Part shown: piece by piece, positions 1 through 7,056 of the stretch
How the letters are laid out: the number at the start of each line of letters is the position of its first letter
How positions within the stretch are numbered: the first letter of the stretch is position 1
Assembly: GCA_945867875.1 (NCBI GenBank)
Contig: CAMBJF010000037.1
Location: 1-15,509, forward strand
Length of the DNA: 15,509 nucleotides
Reading direction: 5' to 3'
From: an uncultured Ruminococcus sp.
GTDB taxonomy: Bacteria; Bacillota; Clostridia; Oscillospirales; Ruminococcaceae
Position numbers and translations under genes: made by a program
Notes under the pieces: generated by a model
What the model was told of the DNA's origin: nothing
What the model saw: only the letters and a program-made list of their open reading frames with translations
Databases searched by the model: none

Positions 1-1
1 T

Positions 2-148
2 GTTAGTACTACTTACGAAATTGACGGAGGAACATTTCATGTTAATTCAATTTTCTCAGATTCGGGAACGACTGTTTCAGAAAAAGTTGAGAAGATGATT
101 AAGCGTGATGTTGATAATCTGGTAACAGAAAATTCATTCACAGAATAA
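2..148 (+). CDS. TnpW-like transposon-encoded small protein (3' part only)
   Basis: The reading frame is open from the window edge to a TAA at 146-148 and gives 48 residues. The visible part includes YEIDGGTFHVNSIFSDSG, then TVSEKVEKMIKRDV. This matches my memory of the TnpW family of Tn4451-like elements: short proteins with a 'TTYxVxVxFSxTSxETxxDKIxRxI' pattern, usually encoded next to the large serine recombinase. The molecular role of TnpW is not established. The gene is cut by the window edge, so its start is not visible. It is followed after 9 bases by a strong hairpin and then by the recombinase gene on the same strand, which supports a mobile-element origin. The family call rests on the pattern and the neighbour, not on a search. 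Confidence 0.6.
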   Translation, partial: VSTTYEIDGGTFHVNSIFSDSGTTVSEKVEKMIKRDVDNLVTENSFTE

Positions 149-151
149 GCA

Positions 152-199
152 AGAGAGAATTGTATGTGATATAATTATTACATACAATTTTCTTTTGTT
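152..199 (+). terminator. Intrinsic terminator between the TnpW-like gene and the recombinase gene
   Basis: The 10-base arms AATTGTATGT (158-167) and ACATACAATT (180-189) pair perfectly around a 12-base loop. The stem can extend outward through A-T, G-C and G-U pairs to about 152/195. A T-rich run follows (TTTTCTTTTGTTT, 188-200). It should end transcripts of the TnpW-like gene and so limit read-through into the recombinase gene. Confidence 0.75.
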
Positions 200-225
200 T
201 GACTGCATAAGGAGAGAGAAAAACA

Positions 226-1842
226 ATGTTCCAGTCAACTAAAGGAAACACATACGCTGCACTTTATGCTCGCTTCTCACGTGACGAACTTGACGGAGAA
301 AGCAACAGCATTGCAAATCAGAGAAAGATACTGAACAAGTATGCAGAGGAGCATGGCATTTTTAATGTCAAGTTTTATGCCGACGATGGATTCAGCGGAA
401 CAAATTTTAATCGTCCCGATTTTAAAGCTCTGCTTGCTGACTGTGAAGCAAAAAAAATCAGCACAGTAATCGTAAAAGATATGTCCCGTTTTGGACGTAA
501 CTATCTTATGGTCGGTTACTATACTGAAATCTATTTTCCCGAAAACAATATTCGCTTCATCGCTATTAACGATGATGTTGATAGCACCAAAGGAGAGAAC
601 GAATTTACTCCGTTCCGAAATATCATGAATGAGTGGTATGTTAGAGATACCAGTAAAAAAGTTAAATCGGTTATCTATAACAAAGGAATGTCAGGAGAAC
701 GAACATCAACCAATGTTATATATGGTTATATGCTCAATCCCGACAACCGTAAAGAATGGTTGATTGATGAAGAAGCTGCTGCAAATGTCAAACTTATTTT
801 CGAGCTTTTCTTAAATGGAAAAGGTGTTTGTGAGATTGCAAGACAGCTCCATGAACTTAAAATAGTTATTCCGTCTGTATATGCAAAACAGCATGGCAAA
901 AACTCAACAAGGGCAGAACCAATCGACTGTTGTTTATGGGACAGGAAAACAATTCGGGAAATGCTTGAACGTCAAGAGTATGTTGGTGATACAGTCAACT
1001 TCAAAACAAAAAAAGTTTCTTACAAAAGCAAGAAAAAAATCAAAATGGATAAAAGTGAGTATGTGATATTCCCGAACACTCACGAGGGAATTATTGAACG
1101 TGATACTTTTGAAACTGTTCAGAAAATCTTAGCAAGCAGAAAAAAAGTACCGACGATCAGACAGCCTGATCCATTAGGTGGTTTTATCTTCTGTGCTGAC
1201 TGCGGAAGCAGAATGTATGTGCATAGAGAGTTGGCACATTCAAATAAGAACGCATATATATGTGGCAAGCACAGACGTTCAAGTCAATTTTGTTCTGCAC
1301 ATTATATACGAGAAAGTGTGATTCACCAAATCATTCTTAACGAATTGAAAAAGGTAATGAATCTTGCCAAGAATGATTCTGAAAGGTTTTTAAAAATTGC
1401 TATACAGAGTTATAATGATAAAGGAAGTTCAGAACTGAAAAAGTTTGTTAAGGAAAAGCAGAAGTGCGAAAAAAGAATACAAGAGTTAGACACTCTGATA
1501 CGAAAATTATTTGAGCAGTCAATACTCGGAACTCTTACCAGTGAACGCTTGAGTATTTTAGCTTCAGGATATGAAGCTGAACAGGCGGAACTAAAAACTA
1601 CTCTTGCTGAACTAAACGAAAAGATTGATTCAGCAAATAGAAAAAAATGTAATGCTGACAGATTTATTGCTATTGTTAATAAGTACACAAACATTGAACA
1701 GCTCACTCCTGAGATTATGTCAGAATTCATCGACAAGGTGTTAGTACATAACCCTGTTTATGACGAAAACAATGACAGACATCAGACTGTTGAGATATTT
1801 TTCAATGGAATTGGTACTTTGGATTACAATAGTTTTAATTAA
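226..1842 (+). CDS. Large serine recombinase (TnpX/TndX type)
   Basis: A 538-residue site-specific recombinase expected to excise and insert the mobile element through a phosphoserine DNA linkage. The N-terminal resolvase domain (about 10-150) carries YARFSRD with the likely nucleophile Ser18 and the catalytic-site motif DMSRFGRN at 85-92. The central recombinase domain covers about 165-305. A zinc ribbon follows with Cys323, Cys326, Cys347 and Cys356. Residues about 402-475 form a charged coiled coil, and the C-terminal block around 493-510 (TPEIMSEFIDKVLVHNP) resembles the DUF4368-like tail of clostridial element recombinases. The length is normal for the family and no frame break is seen. 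The start is supported by AAGGAG at 209-214, 11 bases before ATG. Codon use is more AT-rich than in genes beyond 2133, which fits horizontal transfer. The gene appears intact and probably lies near one end of the element. Confidence 0.95.
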   Translation: MFQSTKGNTYAALYARFSRDELDGESNSIANQRKILNKYAEEHGIFNVKFYADDGFSGTNFNRPDFKALLADCEAKKISTVIVKDMSRFGRNYLMVGYYTEIYFPENNIRFIAINDDVDSTKGENEFTPFRNIMNEWYVRDTSKKVKSVIYNKGMSGERTSTNVIYGYMLNPDNRKEWLIDEEAAANVKLIFELFLNGKGVCEIARQLHELKIVIPSVYAKQHGKNSTRAEPIDCCLWDRKTIREMLERQEYVGDTVNFKTKKVSYKSKKKIKMDKSEYVIFPNTHEGIIERDTFETVQKILASRKKVPTIRQPDPLGGFIFCADCGSRMYVHRELAHSNKNAYICGKHRRSSQFCSAHYIRESVIHQIILNELKKVMNLAKNDSERFLKIAIQSYNDKGSSELKKFVKEKQKCEKRIQELDTLIRKLFEQSILGTLTSERLSILASGYEAEQAELKTTLAELNEKIDSANRKKCNADRFIAIVNKYTNIEQLTPEIMSEFIDKVLVHNPVYDENNDRHQTVEIFFNGIGTLDYNSFN

Positions 1843-1843
1843 A

Positions 1844-1966
1844 ACCCATCGGGTACGCAGAGGGGAGTCCACTGGGCGGCGCCCTTTGGTCGCCCTCCGC
1901 AGAGGGCGAAATCCCCTTTATACAAAAGAACGGAGCAAGGGGTGAGAAATGCGACAGCATTTCGAG
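1844..1966. repeat. Chain of GC-rich hairpins downstream of the recombinase (possible interspersed structured repeat)
   Basis: This non-coding stretch is unusually rich in short inverted repeats. ACCC/GGGT pairs at 1844-1854. GGGC/GCCC pairs at 1874-1884. CGCCCTC/GAGGGCG pairs around a 4-base loop at 1891-1908. GGGGA (1862-1866) and TCCCC (1912-1916) could enclose the last two as a three-way junction. CCCCTT (1913-1918) could instead pair with AAGGGG (1937-1942). GAAATGC/GCATTTC pairs around GACA at 1946-1963. Short open frames cross the region, but none has a convincing start or family resemblance. It may be an interspersed repeat or the structured end of the mobile element; the sequence alone does not decide. 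Confidence 0.5.
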
Positions 1967-1995
1967 GGGGAGCGACCAAGAACGCTCCCCTTTTT
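1967..1995 (+). terminator. Intrinsic terminator closing the recombinase region
   Basis: GGGGAGCG (1967-1974) pairs perfectly with CGCTCCCC (1983-1990) around an 8-base loop and is followed directly by TTTTT (1991-1995). Its strand and place fit termination of rightward transcription out of the recombinase gene. It also protects the convergent minus-strand gene beyond. Confidence 0.8.
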
Positions 1996-2019
1996 AACGG
2001 TACGGACTTACTATACCTT

Positions 2020-2044
2020 CAAAACGTTTCGGTGGAACGTTTTG
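2020..2044. repeat. Perfect 9-base inverted repeat, possible protein-binding or attachment site
   Basis: CAAAACGTT (2020-2028) and AACGTTTTG (2036-2044) are exact inverse complements separated by 7 bases (TCGGTGG). There is no T-run next to it, so it is not a typical terminator. It lies between the last feature of the mobile element and the first chromosomal gene's terminator, where an attachment site would be expected. The link to the recombinase is inference only. Confidence 0.35.
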
Positions 2045-2087
2045 GACAAAGCAACTCCCCCGAACTATTTTTATTTCCCACACAAAC

Positions 2088-2121
2088 ACAAAACCCCGTT
2101 TCCAAAAAATCGGAAACGGGG
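2088..2121 (-). terminator. Intrinsic terminator of the GGDEF gene
   Basis: CCCCGTTTCC (2094-2103) and GGAAACGGGG (2112-2121) form a perfect 10-base stem with an 8-base loop. On the minus strand the stem is followed by TTTTGTGTTTG, and it lies just 11 bases after the stop codon of the minus-strand gene. Confidence 0.85.
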
Positions 2122-2132
2122 TCATTTTAATA

Positions 2133-4016
2133 TCAGTTATCCCTGCTTTTATCCAGAGCTTTTTTCTTTGCCTTGTCCATATACATCAGCTTGTCGGAGC
2201 GCTTGAGTATCTCCTTGAAATCGGATATCTCCTCCTGCTTGGCGTAGTATATTCCCACGCTGGCGGAAACTCTGTACGGCTTGCCGGAAGTGGCGTTGAA
2301 GCTGTCAAGATAACTGTTTATTTCGCTGCGGATATCATCGGTATATCTGCCCCTTATGACCGCTATCATCTCGTCGCCGCCGAATCTTGCGCATATGGCT
2401 GTTTCGGGGCAGCAGGCTCTGAGCGCAAGTGCCACCTCACGTATGGCAACATCACCCTCGCCGTGGCCGTAATTGTCGTTTATGGCTTTGAGCCCGTCAA
2501 GATCTGCAAGTATCAGCGTCAGTCCGTCATCAGTGCTGCCGATAAGCTTGTCATATTCCTTGATAAAGCCACTGCGGTTGTACAGCCCTGTGAGAGCGTC
2601 GGACTTGTACATCTCTTCAATGCGCTTATTGAGATAATGCTGATAGCGCATATTTCTGTAGCTTCCCAGAGCCGTATTTATGGCGTATATCGTCTGGGGC
2701 ATTTTTTCGTAGTTTGCAAGGTCAAAATTATTGAAATGGAAGCAGACATATCCCATTGGATTGTCCATAAAGTTTATGGCGAAGAAAATAAGAGGGACTT
2801 TTTTCTCCATTACCGCCTCTATGCCAGGGAAAATTTCGTCACTGTCAAATGATTTAGGTTCATAAGGAGAGTCAAAATCAGTATTGAACAGCTGGAAAAG
2901 CTTATCTCCCGCATACTCCTTTTGGCAGGGTCTGGCAGGGTCTGCGGATTCATCGATGCATTCGGGGTTGAGAATGCAGACCATATTGTAAAAATACTGA
3001 GCCCTGTTAAATTTCTGAGCCACCTCTTCAATGCTCCGGCACATCTGCACACGGACGGTTATCCTGTTTAGAGCATAGCTTTCCTCCTGGAAACGGAAGA
3101 AGCGGTTGTTCACTTCATTCAGATAAAGAGAGGTGTTTATAGGCTGGGTGCAGTGACAGCCGCAGGATTCGGAGGGGAGAAGTCTTGGGGTTATGAGCAC
3201 TCTCCTGTCGGTCATATCGCCGTCAAAAAGCTTATCGAGAAGAGCGGCAGTTTCCCTCGCCATATCGTCATAGCTGCACAGGCAGGAGGTTATTTTGGGG
3301 ACGGAGAATTTTATTGCCTCAACGCCGTCAAAGCCCGTAACGATTATTTCTTCGGGAACACGGACGTTATTGTCCGCAAGAACTCCGCAGACGCTTATCG
3401 CCATTGTGTCATTGGCGCAGATGAACGCCCCCGGCAGTCTGTCCTCATCAATGAGCTTATTCACTGCCTTTTCGGTGGGGACTGACCAGAAGTCGCCGTA
3501 GCTTACCATATTATCCGAAAATTCGATGCCCTTTTCTTCAAGGACCTTTTTGAAAACGGCAATTCGGCTCTCGGAAAAATCGTTGCCCTTTATGCCCGCT
3601 ATCATATGCAGGTCGGTAACGCCGTGGTCGTCGATGACGTGGCGTATCACCTGAGCAAAGCCCTCTTCATAGTCAAATTCAAGGCTGTAATGCCCTTTCT
3701 GCATTCCTCCCGCAAATATTACGGGGATATTCTTTTCGCCGCATTTCCGCTCTATACTCTCAATAATGGCAGTGCTTTTTATTTTCTCGTCAAGAATTAT
3801 GACGGCATCGGTTATATCGTAGTTTATAAGGCTGAATACGGCGGATTCGCCCTTGTCGTCTGGAGTGTTCCAGAAAAGGTCTGTGCAGGTGGCATAGACA
3901 AAAAGATTCCAGTTTCTTTTTTCAAAAAAGGTACTGAGTCCCATAATATAATCGTGGCTTACCTCGTCATTCACCTTTGACAGGCAAAGCGCAATTATTT
4001 TTTTGCCGTGAAGCAT
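2133..4016 (-). CDS. Diguanylate cyclase with LacI-type periplasmic-binding-like sensor domain
   Basis: A 627-residue protein predicted to make cyclic di-GMP from GTP under control of a small ligand. Residues about 5-290 resemble the sugar-binding domain of LacI/GalR regulators (for example FICANDTMAISVCGVL and VPEEIIVTGFDGVEA), but there is no DNA-binding helix-turn-helix and no signal peptide, so it should act in the cytoplasm. A middle region of about 290-455 joins this to a C-terminal GGDEF domain (about 460-627) with LADLDGLKAINDNYGHGEGD and the active-site signature GGDEM at 546-550. The last signature position is Met instead of Phe or Tyr. The usual RxxD inhibitory site before the signature is absent; the sequence there is PETA. 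The start at 4016 was chosen over an in-frame ATG 17 codons upstream because GGGAGGG (4024-4030) lies at proper spacing before it and it begins exactly at the conserved fold. It stands alone, with its own promoter and terminator. The ligand is unknown. Confidence 0.9.
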   Translation of the reverse strand: MLHGKKIIALCLSKVNDEVSHDYIMGLSTFFEKRNWNLFVYATCTDLFWNTPDDKGESAVFSLINYDITDAVIILDEKIKSTAIIESIERKCGEKNIPVIFAGGMQKGHYSLEFDYEEGFAQVIRHVIDDHGVTDLHMIAGIKGNDFSESRIAVFKKVLEEKGIEFSDNMVSYGDFWSVPTEKAVNKLIDEDRLPGAFICANDTMAISVCGVLADNNVRVPEEIIVTGFDGVEAIKFSVPKITSCLCSYDDMARETAALLDKLFDGDMTDRRVLITPRLLPSESCGCHCTQPINTSLYLNEVNNRFFRFQEESYALNRITVRVQMCRSIEEVAQKFNRAQYFYNMVCILNPECIDESADPARPCQKEYAGDKLFQLFNTDFDSPYEPKSFDSDEIFPGIEAVMEKKVPLIFFAINFMDNPMGYVCFHFNNFDLANYEKMPQTIYAINTALGSYRNMRYQHYLNKRIEEMYKSDALTGLYNRSGFIKEYDKLIGSTDDGLTLILADLDGLKAINDNYGHGEGDVAIREVALALRACCPETAICARFGGDEMIAVIRGRYTDDIRSEINSYLDSFNATSGKPYRVSASVGIYYAKQEEISDFKEILKRSDKLMYMDKAKKKALDKSRDN

Positions 4017-4055
4017 TTCGGAACCCTCCCTTGCTGCATAAATTATGTTTATTTT

Positions 4056-4084
4056 ATTATACCACACAGGTATGGAAATTTCAA
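4056..4084 (-). promoter_or_regulatory. Promoter of the GGDEF gene
   Basis: On the minus strand TTGAAA (4079-4084) and TATAAT (4056-4061) are separated by exactly 17 bases, about 40 bases before the start codon at 4016. This is a good match to a housekeeping sigma-factor promoter. Confidence 0.75.
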
Positions 4085-4301
4085 TTGCAAATATTCATTT
4101 TCACCGTATTTTATGAAAAAATCCTATTTCATTTGTAGAATATGGCAATTTATGTATTTTCTACAACTAAATATAGTGAATATAATTTATTCAAATTCAG
4201 CTTTTCTTTTAAATCTTTTAGCTATATTGCATATTTATTGATGTATAAAGTTTTCAAAATGTATAAAATCATTTTTTTGAACATAAATTTTAAAAAATCC
4301 C
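4085..4301. other. AT-rich divergent intergenic region without a gene
   Basis: This is the core of the 389-base region between the two divergent genes. It is very AT-rich, with several runs of A or T. Short open frames cross it, but none has a ribosome-binding site or recognisable product. Apart from the two promoters at its edges I see no further feature that I can support. Confidence 0.6.
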
Positions 4302-4330
4302 TTGCAATTATTATTAAAATTTGATATAAT
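4302..4330 (+). promoter_or_regulatory. Promoter of the hydrogenase-like gene
   Basis: TTGCAA (4302-4307) and TATAAT (4325-4330) are separated by 17 bases. Transcription would begin near 4337 and give a leader of about 70 bases before the ATG at 4406. Confidence 0.75.
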
Positions 4331-4347
4331 TATATCAGATAATTTCG

Positions 4348-4387
4348 CACAGTACGGCAGTCCGCCTGCCGCATCGTCTGTGTTTTT
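4348..4387 (+). terminator. Terminator-like hairpin in the leader of the hydrogenase-like gene
   Basis: An outer stem CACAG (4348-4352)/CTGTG (4378-4382) and an inner stem CGGCAG (4355-4360)/CTGCCG (4366-4371) form an interrupted hairpin followed directly by TTTTT (4383-4387). It lies between the promoter and the ribosome-binding site. It could be an attenuator or an mRNA-stabilising structure. No competing antiterminator is obvious. Confidence 0.5.
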
Positions 4388-4405
4388 GATAGGAGTGTTT
4401 AACTG

Positions 4406-6109
4406 ATGGCTGAGCTTATCGGTGTTAACGAGGAAAGGTGTATAGGCTGCAACGCTTGTATAAGAGTCTGTCCCTCTCCCGAGGCAAATTCCGTAAAAAT
4501 TCTTGAAAACGGCAAGGCAGTTACCGCAATAAACAGTGAAAAGTGCATTGCCTGCGGCGAATGCGTAAAGGTCTGCAAGGCGAAGGCAAGAGATTATGAC
4601 GACGATATCGACAAGTTCTTCAAGGACATCAAGGAAAGAAAGATAATCGTTATCGCTCACCCCTCTATCAAGACCGCTTTCCCAGGCACCTGGCAGGCTG
4701 TTCTCAAATGGTTCAAGCAGAACGGTGCCGACGGCGTTTATGACGGCTCATACGGTGCTGACATCTGCACCTGGGGCTATGTAAGGGCTATCGAGCAGGG
4801 CAATGCCAAGAACGTTATCTCCACTCACTGCCCTGCTGTGGTGAAGTATATGGAGATATATCACCCCGATGAGACAAGAGACCTTTCTCCCGTTCACAGC
4901 CCCATTTCCTGCGAGGCTATATACATAAGGGATTTTATAAAGAAAAATTACGCTGTGGCTGCCCTCACCCCCTGCCCTGCTATGAAGCTGGAGTTTGAGG
5001 CTACGGGTCACGCTGAGTACAACATCACTTTCAAGCGCCTGAAGGAATATTTCCGCCGCAAAAAGGTGGACTTCAACAAGGCTCTCGAGGGTGACCAGCA
5101 CTATGATTTTGACGACCAAGTCCAGGGCTGCATGGGCGGAATATTCCCCACTCCCGGCGGTCTCAGATACAACCTTTCCATCAACATTCCCGACATTATC
5201 GCCGTAAATTCCGACGGCGCAGACAGCATTTACAAAGAGCTTGACCAGTACTGCGAGCTTCCCGCTCACCGTCACCCTCAGGTCTTTGAAGCACTGTCAT
5301 GCAGCGGCGGCTGCGGCTGTGGCTGCGGTATCGGCAACGAGGGCGAGCAGACGGGCGTTGAGATAAAGGCTATTATGCGTGAAGTTGAAATTGACGCAAG
5401 AAACCGCAGAAAGACTGCTCTCAACGGTATTGACAAGCAGTTCAAGATATTCGATGACCGTATCAATCCCAAGAGCCTTATGAGAAACTACAGCTCCGAC
5501 CGCAAGGCCACACCTGCGCCCTCCGACGCTGACCTTGATTCGGCATTCGCAAAGCTGGGTCTTAACAATGAATATGACCGCAAGATAGACTGCGGCGCCT
5601 GCGGATATTCAAGCTGTGCGGAAATGGCAAAGGCTGTGTGTGCGGGCAGAAACATTCCCGAAAACTGCATAAGATGCGCTAAGGCATCGGGCGGCACTGC
5701 TCCCGTTTCCAAGGCTGCGGGCAATGAAAATGCTATCAAGATAGCCGAAAAGGTAAGCGGCTTTGCCACAAATCTCCTTGCGGATATCGAAAACATTTAC
5801 GCAAGTCTTTACAACATCGACAACTCCTCTCAGAAGTCCGCTTCGATGTCGGGCATTGTAGTGAATATCCTTGAAAAGGTAGTAGGCTTCTGCTCATCTG
5901 TTGAGAGCATTGATGCTGACAACCTGCCTATGCTGGTTTCCACTCTCCAGAAGCTCCAGTCCGCTGTTTCCTCCCTTAATGAGAACATCAAGGAATGTGC
6001 AAACGGCTCCTCCACCATAAGAGAAGCTATGCAGGCTGTGGCTGATGCCACCACCGAGCTTAATGTTATGGCTCAGGATATGGTGTCCTCCGTTTCGGAT
6101 AAATATTGA
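4406..6109 (+). CDS. Sensory-type (HydS-like, group C) [FeFe]-hydrogenase-like iron-sulfur protein
   Basis: A 567-residue cytoplasmic iron-sulfur protein. Two ferredoxin 4Fe-4S motifs are at the N-terminus (Cys12/15/18/22 and Cys47/50/53/57). The [FeFe]-hydrogenase large-subunit domain spans about 75-330 and keeps candidate H-cluster ligands: Cys142 in HCPAVVKYME, Cys190 in TPCPAMKLE, and Cys299 and Cys303 in SCSGGCGCGCG. The first loop reads HCPAVV rather than the TSCxPxW of classical catalytic enzymes, and GGIFPTPGG replaces the usual catalytic-group sequence; both are typical of the group C sensory family. A further cysteine cluster (Cys396, 399, 404, 412, 421, 424) resembles the small 4Fe-4S domain. 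Residues about 440-567 are helical and rich in Ser, Asn and Ala, somewhat like a chemoreceptor signalling region. I see no PAS domain, which HydS proteins often have. It probably senses redox state or H2 rather than producing H2. Start: AGGAG at 4391-4395 before ATG. No partner subunits are adjacent. Confidence 0.8.
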   Translation: MAELIGVNEERCIGCNACIRVCPSPEANSVKILENGKAVTAINSEKCIACGECVKVCKAKARDYDDDIDKFFKDIKERKIIVIAHPSIKTAFPGTWQAVLKWFKQNGADGVYDGSYGADICTWGYVRAIEQGNAKNVISTHCPAVVKYMEIYHPDETRDLSPVHSPISCEAIYIRDFIKKNYAVAALTPCPAMKLEFEATGHAEYNITFKRLKEYFRRKKVDFNKALEGDQHYDFDDQVQGCMGGIFPTPGGLRYNLSINIPDIIAVNSDGADSIYKELDQYCELPAHRHPQVFEALSCSGGCGCGCGIGNEGEQTGVEIKAIMREVEIDARNRRKTALNGIDKQFKIFDDRINPKSLMRNYSSDRKATPAPSDADLDSAFAKLGLNNEYDRKIDCGACGYSSCAEMAKAVCAGRNIPENCIRCAKASGGTAPVSKAAGNENAIKIAEKVSGFATNLLADIENIYASLYNIDNSSQKSASMSGIVVNILEKVVGFCSSVESIDADNLPMLVSTLQKLQSAVSSLNENIKECANGSSTIREAMQAVADATTELNVMAQDMVSSVSDKY

Positions 6110-6147
6110 TGAGATGATCTTTCCGCTGTCATATGCGGCAGCGTCAT

Positions 6148-6190
6148 ATCCCGAAACTGCCGTTTATGTCGGTGGTTTCGGGATTTTTTT
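6148..6190 (+). terminator. Intrinsic terminator after the hydrogenase-like gene
   Basis: ATCCCGAAAC (6148-6157) pairs with GTTTCGGGAT (6175-6184), with a further small GC stem inside the loop, and a run of T follows (6184-6190). It lies about 40 bases after the stop codon. Confidence 0.85.
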
Positions 6191-6223
6191 GCCATTGGCG
6201 GGATATGTACGGGAGGTTTGGCA

Positions 6224-6721
6224 ATGAAGAAACAGCCATCTAAAAAAAGTGTTTTTAAAATCACAGCAGTCCTTTTCCTATTGCTTGTATTCACACCTAC
6301 GTTCATATTTTTTATAATATCAAGTATGTTTGCTCCATTGCGCAAAGCCGAATTGTCCGAAGTTCAAATAATGAAATACGAGAATGGCACATACAGAGAA
6401 TTATCAATTTCCGATAAGGAATCATTGAATAATTTATATAATATGAAAAACGACATTACTCAAAAAGCAACTGTCATAAACAGCAAGCTCCGTGAAGCGG
6501 ATACCTTTCAGAAGGACAGCGAATTTTCACTGAAATATATTTATGAAAACGGAGAGCATCAGACTATAGAGATAACCGAAAGCATTGTTATCATTTTTAA
6601 CTGCTGTTCCCCGAATGAATGCCCGAAGTTTTACCTATACAACAAATCTTCCGACTCTGATATTTCTCTTTCAAGAGATGCACTCACAGACTATATTTTA
6701 TGGCTGTATTATGAAAATTAG
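6224..6721 (+). CDS. Hypothetical membrane-anchored protein
   Basis: I do not recognise the family. The 165-residue product starts with a Lys-rich segment (MKKQPSKKSVFK), then one hydrophobic helix at about 13-36, so it should be anchored in the membrane. Inside-positive charge suggests the remaining 125 residues are outside the cell. The outer part is a mixed alpha/beta stretch with blocks such as EVQIMKYENGTYRELSISD and FSLKYIYENGEHQTIEITES, and a CC pair (NCCSPNEC) near residues 126-131. The ATG at 6224 is preferred over an in-frame TTG two codons upstream because GGGAGG (6211-6216) is best spaced for the ATG. Base composition is clearly more AT-rich than in the flanking hydrogenase-like gene and metK, which may mean recent acquisition or low expression. 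No gene partner is evident. Confidence 0.7.
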   Translation: MKKQPSKKSVFKITAVLFLLLVFTPTFIFFIISSMFAPLRKAELSEVQIMKYENGTYRELSISDKESLNNLYNMKNDITQKATVINSKLREADTFQKDSEFSLKYIYENGEHQTIEITESIVIIFNCCSPNECPKFYLYNKSSDSDISLSRDALTDYILWLYYEN

Positions 6722-6814
6722 CGGCTTTATATCTGTTTATCTGTCTGTGCAGTTTTTCAGGCACAGAGAAATTCCGCCAAAATTATATATAATGCGTGAA
6801 ATTTATAATTTCCC

Positions 6815-6843
6815 TTGACAGAAGCTTTTCCTTATGTTATAAT
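6815..6843 (+). promoter_or_regulatory. Promoter of the metK transcript
   Basis: A consensus TTGACA (6815-6820), a 17-base spacer and a consensus TATAAT (6838-6843). Transcription should start near 6850, about 13 bases before the riboswitch. An 8-base inverted repeat (AAATTATA 6780-6787, TATAATTT 6804-6811) lies just upstream in AT-rich sequence; its meaning is unclear. Confidence 0.9.
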
Positions 6844-6862
6844 GAATCTGTAAATGATAATA

Positions 6863-7021
6863 CCTTATCAAGAGCGGCTGAGGTACTGGACCTGTGAAGC
6901 CCGGCAACCTGATTTGTGCATTGCATAAAAAAAGGTGCTAATTCCTGCGGATAATTCCGAGAGATGAGGAAATTACAAAACGTTAATTTTGTAAGGCACT
7001 CGGTTTTCGGGTGCCTTTTTT
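6863..7021 (+). ncRNA. SAM-I (S-box) riboswitch with terminator platform
   Basis: The aptamer spans 6863-6969 and contains the S-box core signatures in order: CTTATCAAGAG, GGCTGAGG, ACTGGACC, GAAGCCCGGCAACC, AAGGTGCTAATTCCTGC and GAGAGATGAGG. Helix P1 forms between CCTTATC (6863-6869) and GATGAGG (6963-6969). A TTACAAAA/TTTTGTAA hairpin (6973-6994) follows and shares its last two bases with the base of the terminator, so it is the likely antiterminator core. The family is known to bind S-adenosylmethionine and terminate transcription when SAM is abundant; here it directly precedes metK, the SAM-producing gene. Confidence 0.97.
6993..7021 (+). terminator. Riboswitch-controlled terminator upstream of metK
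   Basis: GGCACTCG (6995-7002) pairs with CGGGTGCC (7008-7015), with one T-G wobble, and is followed by TTTTTT (7016-7021). This is the expression platform of the SAM-I riboswitch. Confidence 0.9.
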
Positions 7022-7056
7022 AAGTTATAAACCCATTTTACAGAAAGGACTAAAAA

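Noticed and set aside
170..175. TATAAT inside the loop of the hairpin before the recombinase gene, as a promoter
   Set aside because: No -35 element is found at 16-18 bases upstream; the loop is simply AT-rich.
1760..2206. Short plus-strand open frames after the recombinase gene
   Set aside because: They run through hairpins and terminators, have no good start signals and resemble no family.
6744..6767. Hairpin TCTGTGC/GCACAGA after the small membrane protein gene
   Set aside because: The 7-base stem has no following T-run, so I cannot call it a terminator; it may only be a weak structure.
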